DNA of 55,041 nt, from the NCBI GenBank assembly GCA_013695765.1, contig JACCZW010000006.1, positions 1-55,041 of the forward strand, in the 5' to 3' direction. Source of the stretch: Gammaproteobacteria bacterium (lineage in GTDB: Bacteria; Pseudomonadota; Gammaproteobacteria; JACCYU01). Under the pieces are notes generated by a model that was not told the DNA's origin, made no database searches, and saw nothing but the letters and a program-made list of their open reading frames with translations. Position 1 is the stretch's first letter. Each line of letters starts with the position of its first letter. Shown one piece after another: positions 7,775 to 16,029 of the stretch. Made by a program: the position numbers and the translations under genes.

Positions 7775-8497
7775 TCACAGCGCGTCCGCGGCTTCCTGGG
7801 ACAACGCGTTCAGCGCATCTTCCATCTCCTGACGAATCGGCTCCAGCGCGTTCGCGGGCACGCCTCGCTCCACGGCTCGGGGTTTGCCGACGGCGATCAC
7901 CACGCGGGTAAACGGGCGCGGGATGACAAACCTGTCCCAACTCCGTAAATGCCATTCTGTTCTGGCGGCATACGAGAGCGGCAGCATTGGCGCGCCAGAG
8001 AGCTGCGCGAGCATTACTGTGCCGGATTTGAATGCATAGGGCGGGCCGCGGGGGCCGTCCGGCGTGGTGACGGGCGAAATGCCGTCGCGCCTGATGGCCT
8101 GATATAAATCGCGCATGGCCTGTGCGCCGGTGCGGGTCGACGAGCCGCGGATAGACTGCGCGCCCCAGGTGTGGATGACCCGCGTGGCCAGTTCGCCGTC
8201 CAGGGAAGGGCTCACCAAAAAACCTAGCTTGAGCCCGCGCGCCTGCAATCCCAGCACGTAGCGCACACAGAACAATTGTCGCTGATGCCAGTAACAGGGA
8301 ATGATGGACTTGCCGCTCGCCAGCGCGGCCTCCGCGTTTGCCTCTCCCAGTACGCGCTCGATGCGGCAGCTGCGCCAGAAGAGTTTCGCCAGCCCGCCGA
8401 TTAGCGGCGCGGCCATATGGGTTACGCGACGGCCTGTGGTCAGGCGGCGAGGCGCGAGTGAGTCTGACGCGGCATTGTTGTCTGGCTTGTCCGTCAC
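7775..8497 (-). CDS. Lysophospholipid acyltransferase-like protein (DUF374)
   Basis: 240 aa from the GTG at 8497, chosen because GAAGGA lies 9 bases upstream; a TTG seven codons earlier is possible. DUF374 signature elements are seen: CYWHQRQLFCVRY, STRTGAQAMRDLYQAIRRDG, TPDGPRGPPYAFKSGTVMLA and PMLPLSYAARTEW. Members of this family resemble glycerolipid and lipid A acyltransferases and act at the inner membrane surface. It lies 37 bp downstream of the phosphopantetheinyl transferase gene on the same strand, so it may move an acyl group made by the neighbouring P450/acyl-ligase pathway to a lipid; that link is inference. Confidence 0.88.
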   Translation of the reverse strand: MTDKPDNNAASDSLAPRRLTTGRRVTHMAAPLIGGLAKLFWRSCRIERVLGEANAEAALASGKSIIPCYWHQRQLFCVRYVLGLQARGLKLGFLVSPSLDGELATRVIHTWGAQSIRGSSTRTGAQAMRDLYQAIRRDGISPVTTPDGPRGPPYAFKSGTVMLAQLSGAPMLPLSYAARTEWHLRSWDRFVIPRPFTRVVIAVGKPRAVERGVPANALEPIRQEMEDALNALSQEAADAL

Positions 8498-8533
8498 ATC
8501 CGGTGTTCCTTCACGCAATTGATAGTGTGCCGC

Positions 8534-9235
8534 TCAATGGTCGGCGAACTCGACGTACGCGATCTCCACCGCAGCCGCGGCGGTCGCAACGTATGTCACG
8601 TAATCGGGATGGATGTTTACGGCGCGCAGCGACCAGGTTTTCGATCCCAGCGTGCCTTGCTCTTCTGCGATTCGCACCGCCCGTAGATTGACGATGCCGC
8701 CGGCGCCATGCGCCTTGACCACCGCTTCCTTCTGCGTCCAAAGCTCGAAAAAACGTTGTCGGTCTCCCCGCAGCCGCGCGTATTCGTGCGTATCAAGAAA
8801 GCGGCCGAAAGCGTTGAGATCGATGTCGCGCACTTTTTCCGTGTCGATGCCTACGTAGCCCTCGGAAGCCAGTGCGCAGGCGACCAGATCCCTGGAATGC
8901 GTAATATTGAAATCGGGGCACGCAGCGCAATGGGGCGCATCGCAACAGGGCTTGCTGCCGCGCGGAAAACGCACCGTGGTAAGCTCGAACTCCGTGCATC
9001 CATGCGCCCGCATGCCGTGCTTCAATAGTTGCAGCCCCAGCAGCGAGGCGGCGCGACCCCTGGCCAGTCGCAAGCGTTTTATCGCCTCACGTTTTTCCAC
9101 GCAAAGCTGTCCCAGCCATCGCGCCTCGCGAGCTGGGGCGAGGTTGTCGGGAATCCAGGTGTAATATACAGTGACTATTGCGGAATCCTGGCCTGTCACT
9201 CCGACCCGTGGGCCGGCTCCACTTCGATCATCCAC
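8534..9235 (-). CDS. 4'-phosphopantetheinyl transferase (Sfp-type)
   Basis: About 233 aa. The catalytic motifs of Sfp-type PPTases are present: FNITHSRDLVACAL, VGIDTEKVRD and FFELWTQKEAVVKAHGAG (W-x2-KE-A-x2-K). It attaches the phosphopantetheine arm of CoA to a conserved serine of carrier proteins. A natural substrate is the carrier domain at the C-terminus of the divergently encoded adenylating enzyme. No ATG is available at the N-terminus; GTG at 9235 or 9199 are the candidates, so the start is uncertain. The upstream region is shared with the divergent P450 gene. Confidence 0.92.
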   Translation of the reverse strand: MDDRSGAGPRVGVTGQDSAIVTVYYTWIPDNLAPAREARWLGQLCVEKREAIKRLRLARGRAASLLGLQLLKHGMRAHGCTEFELTTVRFPRGSKPCCDAPHCAACPDFNITHSRDLVACALASEGYVGIDTEKVRDIDLNAFGRFLDTHEYARLRGDRQRFFELWTQKEAVVKAHGAGGIVNLRAVRIAEEQGTLGSKTWSLRAVNIHPDYVTYVATAAAAVEIAYVEFADH

Positions 9236-9263
9236 GTTCGATAATCCACTTTTAGTCGATTCA

Positions 9264-10571
9264 ATGACTCAATTCCCGGCTTCCCGGCGGCTGCCTGCGG
9301 GCCCCGATCAGCCGTTCGACATCAACCCGGATGACGAGTCCTTCGCGCTGATCGAGCGCCTGTTCGCACGTTTCGGAGACATCTGCAAGCTGGAACCGCG
9401 CGCCCGCAAGGTTCCGGCTTATATCATTCATCATCCCGACTACATCAAGCATGTGCTGGCCGACCGCAACCAGAATTATATCAAGGGGGTCGGCTTCGAG
9501 CGGGTGAAGATGCTGCTGGGCAACGGCATCATCGTCAGTGGTGGCGACTACTGGCGCTCGCAGCGGCGCATGATTCAGCCGGCGTTTCACCGTGCGGTGA
9601 TCGCGCAATTATCCACGACGATGCGGGTTCTGAACCAGCGTCTGCTGGCTCGATGGGAAGCGAAAGCCGCGACCGGCGAACTCATCAACGTTACGAGCGG
9701 CACCAGTGAGCTGGCGCTGGAAACTGTGCTGCGCGCGATCTTAAGCGACGATCTGGACGCGATAATCGCGCGTGCCGGGGGCAATCCGTTCTCGATATTG
9801 AGCGAGGATTCTGTGCGTGACTTGCAATTGGCGTTCAAGTTCCGGGCGCTGACGCGGCAGGTGATAGAAGTCGCGGCGCTACGCCGCGCAGGCGAGCACC
9901 GCCCGCCCGACATTTTGTCGGTGCTGATCGACGCGCGCGACGCGAACGGCAATCCCATGTCCGACAAGGCGCTGGTGGACGAGGTGATGACATTGATTGT
10001 CGCCGGCCACGAAACCACCGCCAGTACCCTGAACTGGGCATGGTATCTGCTATCCGCAAATCAGGCGGCGGAGGCCGAACTGCACGCAGAAATCGACGGC
10101 GCGCCGTTCAATGATATCCTCGGCTTCGACAATTTGCAGCGGCTGGTTTTTACGAAACAGATCATCGACGAGACCTTGCGGCTTTACCCTCCCGTGTGGC
10201 TGTTCAGCCGCAAGGCGCTGGCCGAGGACGACATCGGCGGTTATTACGTCGCGCCCGGCACCGACATTTTCATGGCGCCGTATTTCGTGCATCGCCATCC
10301 GCAGTTCTGGGATGAGCCCGAGGTGTTCAGGCCCGAGCGCTTCGCGCCGGATGCGGGCCGGCAACGGCACAAGTACGTATATTTTCCGTTTTCTATGGGA
10401 CAGCGACGCTGCATCGGCGAGTTTTTTGCTGTGGTGGAGATGCAGATTCACTTGAGCGCGGTGGCGAAGCGTCTGCGTTTGCGTCATGTGCCCGACCGGC
10501 CGGTGGAACTGGAGCCGCACATCAACCTGCGCAGCCGCCATAACCTTTTCATGCGCGCGGAGCCGCGATGA
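9264..10571 (+). CDS. Cytochrome P450
   Basis: 435 aa from ATG 9264; a longer frame from 9171 would overlap the PPTase start and has no family similarity. Key elements: I-helix AGHETT (247-252), ExxR motif E303-R306 (ETLRLYPP), heme-binding FSMGQRRCIG with ligand Cys383. No membrane anchor, so a soluble class-I-type enzyme needing separate redox partners, none of which is in this window. The next gene starts inside its stop codon (ATGA overlap), implying coupled production with the adenylating/carrier enzyme. P450s paired with carrier proteins often hydroxylate carrier-bound acyl or aminoacyl groups; that role here is inference. Confidence 0.96.
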   Translation: MTQFPASRRLPAGPDQPFDINPDDESFALIERLFARFGDICKLEPRARKVPAYIIHHPDYIKHVLADRNQNYIKGVGFERVKMLLGNGIIVSGGDYWRSQRRMIQPAFHRAVIAQLSTTMRVLNQRLLARWEAKAATGELINVTSGTSELALETVLRAILSDDLDAIIARAGGNPFSILSEDSVRDLQLAFKFRALTRQVIEVAALRRAGEHRPPDILSVLIDARDANGNPMSDKALVDEVMTLIVAGHETTASTLNWAWYLLSANQAAEAELHAEIDGAPFNDILGFDNLQRLVFTKQIIDETLRLYPPVWLFSRKALAEDDIGGYYVAPGTDIFMAPYFVHRHPQFWDEPEVFRPERFAPDAGRQRHKYVYFPFSMGQRRCIGEFFAVVEMQIHLSAVAKRLRLRHVPDRPVELEPHINLRSRHNLFMRAEPR

Positions 10572-12562
10572 ACGAAGCGATGTCAGCACAGATTGAAGAG
10601 TACAGGACGCTCAACGACGCGCTTTACGCGAATCGCGAGAGCGAGCGCGGTATCGGTTACATTCAAACGGGCGACCTCGAAACGCGGATCAGTTATCGCG
10701 GCCTGTTTGCGCGCGCCGGTGGCCAGCTTCATCGGTTGCAAAACCGCGGCCTGCACCGCGGCGATCAGTTGATCGTGCTGCTGAACGATAACGAGCGTTT
10801 TATCGAGGTATTCTGGGCGTGCCAGCTTGGCGGAGTCGTGCCGGTGCCGGTCGCGCCCGGCGTCAGCGACGAGCATCGCCACAAGCTTTTCAGGATATTC
10901 GCTCAGCTCGAGCGGCCTTATCTATACACGGATGAGGACATGCTGAACCGGCTCGCGGTGTTTGCCTCCGGCAACGAACTGGATGAGGCCATCGAGCGCG
11001 TTCAGGCAAACACCGTGTTGAGCACGCCGCCTGAAGATACGTCCACACCGGTTAGGGTGATCGAGCCCGATCCGGATGACATTGCTTTCATCCAGTATTC
11101 GTCCGGCTCGACCAGCGAACCCAAGGGCGTGGTGCTCACGCATCGCAATCTCATGACCAATATTAAGGCCATCATCGAAGGCGCCCGCTTTTGCGAGCGC
11201 GACGTGTCGCTGAGCTGGATGCCGCTCACGCACGACATGGGCCTGATCGGCTTTCATCTCAACATGCTCGTGTGCGATATCGATCAATATCTGATGCCGA
11301 CTGAGTTATTCATCCGCCGGCCGCTGCTATGGCTCAAGGCCGCCAGCGACAAGCGCGCAAACATTCTGTGCTCGCCCAATTTCGGCTATAAACATTTCCT
11401 GCGAGTATTCGACAGCAAAGGACTGGATGACATTGACCTGTCGCACGTGCGGCTGATCTTCAACGGTGCCGAACCAATCTCGGTGGATCTGTGTGAGGAG
11501 TTCCTAAGCAAGATGGCCGCGTTCGGTCTGCCGCGTACCTCGATGTTTCCGGTGTATGGTCTCGCCGAGGCGAGTCTAGCGGTGAGCTTCCCGCCCTGCG
11601 GCGAGGAATATCGGCCCGTATATGTGCATCGTGACAGCTTGCACGTAGGGCGCGAGGTGGAAACGCTGGAACGCAATGCCTCTGGCGCGGTGGGGTTCGT
11701 GCCGGTGGGACACCCGATCCGTGACTGCGCGGTGCGCATCGCGGACGAATCCGGTCACGCGCTCGGCGAACGCACCGTTGGACGTATTCTGATCAAGGGC
11801 GACAACGTCACCCGTGGCTATTACGGGAATCCGGACGTCAATCGCGCGGCGTTTTCCCCGGGAACGTGGCTGGACACAGGCGACCTGGGATTCGTGACTG
11901 CTGGCGAACTGGTCATCACCGGCCGTTCCAGAGACATCGTCTTCGTCAACGGTCAGAACTACTATCCGCACGATCTCGAAAATATCGCGCAGCGGGTGCA
12001 GGGTCTGGAACTGGGCAAGCTGGCGGTCGCCGGCTACCGCGCCGACAACGCGACTACCGACGAGTTGCTGGTGTTCGTGTTGTTCCGGGGCCGGATCGAG
12101 GATTTCGCTCCTATTGCCGCGGAAGTCGCGCACCAGATCAACGAACACGCGGGTGTGGAAGTCACACATGTGATTCCGGTCGCGCGTATCCCGAAAACCA
12201 CCAGCGGCAAGGTGCAGCGTCATGCGCTGGCGCGCGATTACGCGAAGGGAGCGTTCGACGAGTCTATTAAGGCGCTCACAAAATTGCGCGAGCCGGCTCA
12301 GGCCGAAGATCAGGACACGCATTCCGCGATCGAGCAGCAGCTCAAGCAGATTTGCGATACTGCGCTCAAAGACAAATCCATCGGCGTCCACGAAAGCCTG
12401 TTCGACGTCGGCACCAGTTCGCTGGTGCTGGTGGAAATCCACGAGGGCATCGAGGCGGCGTATCCCGGCCAGGTGGACATTACCGATCTGTTCGATTATC
12501 CGACCATTGCCGAACTGGCCGCGTTTATGCAGAGCAAGAATGACGGCAATAATCGGGAATGA
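10568..12562 (+). CDS. Acyl-AMP ligase (FAAL-like adenylating enzyme) with C-terminal carrier domain
   Basis: 664 aa. The adenylation domain (about 20-570) has the phosphate loop YSSGSTSEPKG (177-187), YGLAEASLAV, TGDLGF and RDIVFVNGQNYYPHDLE, closest in style to fatty acyl-AMP ligases that load polyketide or lipopeptide systems. The C-terminus (about 585-655) is an acyl/peptidyl carrier domain with phosphopantetheine serine Ser618 in ESLFDVGTSSLVLVEIHE. It would activate an acid with ATP and load it on its own carrier, after modification by the adjacent PPTase. ATGA overlap with the P450 gene. No ketosynthase, condensation or thioesterase domain is seen nearby; the substrate is unknown. Confidence 0.93.
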   Translation: MNEAMSAQIEEYRTLNDALYANRESERGIGYIQTGDLETRISYRGLFARAGGQLHRLQNRGLHRGDQLIVLLNDNERFIEVFWACQLGGVVPVPVAPGVSDEHRHKLFRIFAQLERPYLYTDEDMLNRLAVFASGNELDEAIERVQANTVLSTPPEDTSTPVRVIEPDPDDIAFIQYSSGSTSEPKGVVLTHRNLMTNIKAIIEGARFCERDVSLSWMPLTHDMGLIGFHLNMLVCDIDQYLMPTELFIRRPLLWLKAASDKRANILCSPNFGYKHFLRVFDSKGLDDIDLSHVRLIFNGAEPISVDLCEEFLSKMAAFGLPRTSMFPVYGLAEASLAVSFPPCGEEYRPVYVHRDSLHVGREVETLERNASGAVGFVPVGHPIRDCAVRIADESGHALGERTVGRILIKGDNVTRGYYGNPDVNRAAFSPGTWLDTGDLGFVTAGELVITGRSRDIVFVNGQNYYPHDLENIAQRVQGLELGKLAVAGYRADNATTDELLVFVLFRGRIEDFAPIAAEVAHQINEHAGVEVTHVIPVARIPKTTSGKVQRHALARDYAKGAFDESIKALTKLREPAQAEDQDTHSAIEQQLKQICDTALKDKSIGVHESLFDVGTSSLVLVEIHEGIEAAYPGQVDITDLFDYPTIAELAAFMQSKNDGNNRE

Positions 12563-13148
12563 CGGCAAGCGGCGATGCACTTGGGCGCTGAATTCGGAGC
12601 GGGAAACCGAATATCACGATCACGAGTGGGGTGTGCCGGTATTCGACGATCGCAAGTTGTTCGAGATGCTGATCCTGGAGGGTGCGCAGGCGGGCTTAAG
12701 CTGGCGCACTATCCTCAACAAACGGGCCGCCTACCGTAAGGCTTTCGATTATTTCGATGCCGAACAAGTTGCGAGTTATTCGCCCGACAAGCTCGCCAGT
12801 CTGATGCAGGACGCGTGCATCGTGCGCAACCGGCTTAAGATCGAAGCCGCGGTGGTGAACGCGCGGCGGTTTCTGGAAGTCATAGCGGAACACGGCAGTT
12901 TTCAGAGCTATATCTGGGGATTCACCCAGGGCGCGCCCATTCAAAATCGCTGGCACGGCAAGCAAACGCCGCCCGCATCTTCATCGGAATCCGACGCGCT
13001 GTCAAAGGATCTCAAGCGGCGCGGTTTCAAGTTCGTCGGCACGACCATCTGTTACGCCCTGATGCAGGCTATCGGCATGGTCAACGATCACATGCTCGAC
13101 TGCTTTCGCCATGCGGAGATCGCAAGCCTCGCGGAAAAAGTGCGTTGA
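12540..13148 (+). CDS. tag: DNA-3-methyladenine glycosylase I
   Basis: 202 aa from ATG 12540, which lies inside the end of the acyl ligase gene (23-bp overlap). Family landmarks: RCTWA near the N-terminus, YHDHEWGVPVFDDRKLFEML, EGAQAGLSWRTILNKR, FKFVGTTICYALMQAIGMVN and DHMLDCF. The Cys/His residues of the family zinc site (CTW, YHDHEWG, NDHMLDC) are retained. It removes 3-methyladenine from alkylated DNA to start base excision repair. Its overlap with a lipid-type biosynthetic gene is unusual and may be only a positional accident, but it would couple translation. Confidence 0.95.
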   Translation: MTAIIGNDGKRRCTWALNSERETEYHDHEWGVPVFDDRKLFEMLILEGAQAGLSWRTILNKRAAYRKAFDYFDAEQVASYSPDKLASLMQDACIVRNRLKIEAAVVNARRFLEVIAEHGSFQSYIWGFTQGAPIQNRWHGKQTPPASSSESDALSKDLKRRGFKFVGTTICYALMQAIGMVNDHMLDCFRHAEIASLAEKVR

Positions 13149-13212
13149 TACGCCTGGCTTGCATTATTGAAACGAAACAGTACCATTACAGTCCTAAATG
13201 TGAGAGGCGCCG

Positions 13213-13677
13213 ATGCTGCGATTGAGCAAGATTACCGATTACGGCACGGTCGTGATGACATTCATGGCCATGTCGCCCGAGGCTGTACATACCGCGCGGG
13301 AAATTACCGATCAGATGCACATCGGCCAGCCAACCGTGAGCAAGATCCTTAAACTGCTGGCGCACGCCGGTCTGCTGGAATCGTATCGCGGCGCCGCGGG
13401 CGGCTATCGACTGGCGCGCACGCCGGCGGCCATATCGGTGGCGGAAATTGTCAGCGCACTGGAAGGGCCGATCGGGATTACCGAGTGCAGCAGCAGTCCC
13501 GGTCTGTGTCAGCAGGAAACTATGTGTCCGATACGCCCCAACTGGCAGATGATCAACCGCGCAGTGCTGGCTACCCTGGAACGAATCTCGCTGGCGGAGA
13601 TGCTACGCCCCGCTGTACCCGCGAATTTCAGCGGCGAGTGGAAGCCGGGCCGGACGACGAGTTCTTCAGTTTTATAA
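13213..13677 (+). CDS. Rrf2-family SUF operon regulator (SufR/IscR-like)
   Basis: 154 aa. The N-terminal winged helix (LRLSKITDYGTVVMTFMAM, GQPTVSKILKLLAHAGLLES, GAAGGYRLAR) is typical of Rrf2 proteins, and three cysteines (C-x7-C-x5-C in the CSSSPGLCQQETMC segment, about residues 94-107) are positioned as in IscR to bind an Fe-S cluster. It is the first gene before sufB, 37 bp away, so it probably senses Fe-S status and controls this operon. A weak promoter-like pair (TTGCAT 13159, TACCAT 13181) stands upstream. It corresponds to the gammaproteobacterial SUF-associated regulator family. Confidence 0.92.
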   Translation: MLRLSKITDYGTVVMTFMAMSPEAVHTAREITDQMHIGQPTVSKILKLLAHAGLLESYRGAAGGYRLARTPAAISVAEIVSALEGPIGITECSSSPGLCQQETMCPIRPNWQMINRAVLATLERISLAEMLRPAVPANFSGEWKPGRTTSSSVL

Positions 13678-13714
13678 ATAACAGACAAAGCACATCTCGT
13701 GCTTGGAGTGAGTA

Positions 13715-15163
13715 ATGGCCGCGACATCAAGAGAAATCGACAAGCTCATCAGCCGCGAATATCAGCATGGCTTTTTCACCGATATCGAAGCGGATTCGCT
13801 ACCGCCGGGCTTAAACGAAGACGTCATCCGTGTGATCTCGGCGAAGAAGAACGAGCCGCAGTTTATGCTGGAGTTGCGTCTTGAGGCTTACCGGCACTGG
13901 CTGACAATGCCCGAGCCGAAATGGCCCAATACCTATTATCCGAAGATCGATTATCAGGCCATCGTCTATTACTCCGCGCCGAAGAAAGACGAGGATCGGC
14001 CCAAGTCCTTGGACGAAGTCGATCCCAAGTTGCGCGAGACCTACAACAAACTGGGCATTCCGCTGCAGGAGCAGGAGATGCTGGCGGGTGTCGCCGTCGA
14101 TGCTGTATTCGACAGTGTTTCGGTCGCGACCACATTCAAGAAGAAGCTGGCTGAACAGGGCATCATCTTCTGCTCGTTCTCCGAAGCCGTGCAGAATCAT
14201 CCGGATCTTGTGCGGAAATATCTCGGCTCCGTAGTGCCTTATACGGACAACTTCTACGCCGCGTTGAATTTCGCGGTGTTTACCGACGGCTCGTTCGTGT
14301 ATGTGCCCAAAGGCGTGCGCTGCCCGATGGAGCTATCGACATATTTCCGCATCAACGCCATAAATACCGGCCAGTTCGAGCGCACCCTGATCGTGGCGGA
14401 AGAAGGTTCGTATGTCAGCTACCTGGAAGGCTGCACCGCGCCGCAGCGCGACGAGAATCAGTTGCACGCGGCGGTGGTGGAACTGGTGGCGCTGGACAAC
14501 GCGCAGATCAAGTACTCCACCGTGCAGAACTGGTATCCCGGCGACGAGCAGGGTCGCGGCGGCATTTACAATTTCGTGACCAAGCGCGGCGAGTGCCGCG
14601 GCCAGCACAGCAAGATTTCGTGGACGCAGGTCGAAACCGGCTCGGCGATCACCATGAAGTATCCAAGCGTGGTGCTGAGCGGTGACCACTCGGTCGGTGA
14701 GTTCTATTCGGTGGCGCTGACCAATAATTATCAACAGGCCGACACCGGCACCAAGATGATTCACATCGGCAAGGACACCAAAAGCACCATCATCTCCAAG
14801 GGGCTGTCCGCGGGCCACGGCCAGAATTCATACCGTGGGCTGGTCAAAATCGGCAAAAACGCTGAGCGCGCGCGCAATTACACGCAGTGCGATTCCATGC
14901 TGATCGGCGACAAGTGTGGCGCGCACACGTTTCCGTATGTCGAGGTGAAGAACCCGACCGCGACCGTGGAGCATGAGGCGTCGACGTCGAAGATAGGCGA
15001 GGATCAGATCTTTTATCTCACTCAGCGCGGCATTTCCGCCGAGGACGCGGTATCGATGATCGTGAGCGGTTTCTGCAAGGCGGTGTTCAAGGAACTGCCG
15101 ATGGAGTTCGCCGTGGAGGCGCAGAAACTGCTGGGTGTGAGTCTCGAAGGAAGCGTGGGTTAA
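13715..15163 (+). CDS. sufB: SufB, Fe-S cluster scaffold subunit
   Basis: 482 aa, standard length. Landmark segments: [82 protein letters not shown] and [20 protein letters not shown] near the C-terminus. SufB forms the SufB-SufC2-SufD scaffold that assembles Fe-S clusters using sulfur from SufS/SufU. GGAG 8-11 bases before the ATG. It is separated from sufC by 98 bp containing a repeat, while the rest of the operon is overlapped. Confidence 0.98.
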   Translation: MAATSREIDKLISREYQHGFFTDIEADSLPPGLNEDVIRVISAKKNEPQFMLELRLEAYRHWLTMPEPKWPNTYYPKIDYQAIVYYSAPKKDEDRPKSLDEVDPKLRETYNKLGIPLQEQEMLAGVAVDAVFDSVSVATTFKKKLAEQGIIFCSFSEAVQNHPDLVRKYLGSVVPYTDNFYAALNFAVFTDGSFVYVPKGVRCPMELSTYFRINAINTGQFERTLIVAEEGSYVSYLEGCTAPQRDENQLHAAVVELVALDNAQIKYSTVQNWYPGDEQGRGGIYNFVTKRGECRGQHSKISWTQVETGSAITMKYPSVVLSGDHSVGEFYSVALTNNYQQADTGTKMIHIGKDTKSTIISKGLSAGHGQNSYRGLVKIGKNAERARNYTQCDSMLIGDKCGAHTFPYVEVKNPTATVEHEASTSKIGEDQIFYLTQRGISAEDAVSMIVSGFCKAVFKELPMEFAVEAQKLLGVSLEGSVG

Positions 15164-15165
15164 AT

Positions 15166-15245
15166 CATTTACCGCAGAGGCATATAGGGCGCAAGAGAAG
15201 GCATCTTGGTTATCTTTTGCGTCCTTCGCGTCTTGGCGGTGAATT
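15166..15245. repeat. Interspersed repeat between sufB and sufC
   Basis: The segment runs from TACCGCAGAGGC to GCGTCTTGGCGGTGA (15230-15244). The ends are roughly inverted (ACCGCaGAG.../...CTTGGCGGT). It resembles the ACCGC-rAGACGC-AGAGG type of intergenic repeat that I recall in many bacterial genomes. It ends just before the sufC ribosome site (AAGGAG 15251-15256). Confidence 0.55.
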
Positions 15246-15261
15246 TCATTAAGGAGTTTTA

Positions 15262-16029
15262 GTGCTTTCGATCAATAATCTGCACGTCTCGATCGACGAC
15301 AAGGCGATCCTCAAGGGCATCGATCTTGAGGTCAACGCCGGCGAAGTCCACGCCATCATGGGGCCGAACGGTTCCGGCAAGAGCACCTTAGCGCAAGTGC
15401 TTGCCGGCCGCGATGGTTACACCATTACCGACGGCCAGGTGCGGCTGGATGAGGAGGATATGCTGGAGCTGTCGCCGGAGGAGCGCGCACACAAAGGTGT
15501 GTTCCTCGCCTTTCAGTATCCAGTGGAAATCCCCGGAGTCAGCAACATTTATCTACTGAAATCCGCGCTCAACGCCATTCGCAAGGCGCAAGGGCTCGAA
15601 GAGTTCGACGCCATGGATTTGCTCGGCATGGTCAGGGAAAAGCTGAAACTCACCGCAATGAACGAGGATTTTCTCTACCGATCCGTCAACGCGGGTTTTT
15701 CTGGCGGCGAGAAAAAGCGCAATGAGATATTGCAGATGGCGGTGCTGGAACCGCGGCTCGCCATACTCGACGAGACCGACTCGGGGCTGGACATCGACGC
15801 GCTGAAGATCGTCGCCAACGGTGTCAATTCCCTGCGTTCACCCGAACGCGCGTTTGTGCTGGTCACGCATTATCAGCGACTGCTCGATTATATCGAGCCG
15901 GATTACGTGCACGTGCTGGCCGATGGCCGGATCGCGAAGTCCGGCGACAAGAACCTGGCGCACGAGTTGGAACGCAGCGGTTACGGCTGGCTGGAGCAGC
16001 GGGCAGGCGGGGCGCCTAATAATCCATGA
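15262..16029 (+). CDS. sufC: SufC, Fe-S assembly ATPase
   Basis: 255 aa from GTG 15262, set by AAGGAG 5 bases upstream. ABC-type ATPase: Walker A GPNGSGKST (34-42), Q-loop in FLAFQYPVEIPGV, signature SGGEKKRNEI, Walker B LAILDETDSGLD, and H-loop VLVTHYQRLL. It powers the SufBCD scaffold. The stop overlaps the sufD start (ATGA). Confidence 0.98.
   Translation: MLSINNLHVSIDDKAILKGIDLEVNAGEVHAIMGPNGSGKSTLAQVLAGRDGYTITDGQVRLDEEDMLELSPEERAHKGVFLAFQYPVEIPGVSNIYLLKSALNAIRKAQGLEEFDAMDLLGMVREKLKLTAMNEDFLYRSVNAGFSGGEKKRNEILQMAVLEPRLAILDETDSGLDIDALKIVANGVNSLRSPERAFVLVTHYQRLLDYIEPDYVHVLADGRIAKSGDKNLAHELERSGYGWLEQRAGGAPNNP

Noticed and set aside
11576-12580. 334-codon minus-strand open frame opposite the acyl-AMP ligase
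   Set aside because: Antisense of a high-GC gene with strong codon bias; no domain or ribosome site supports it.
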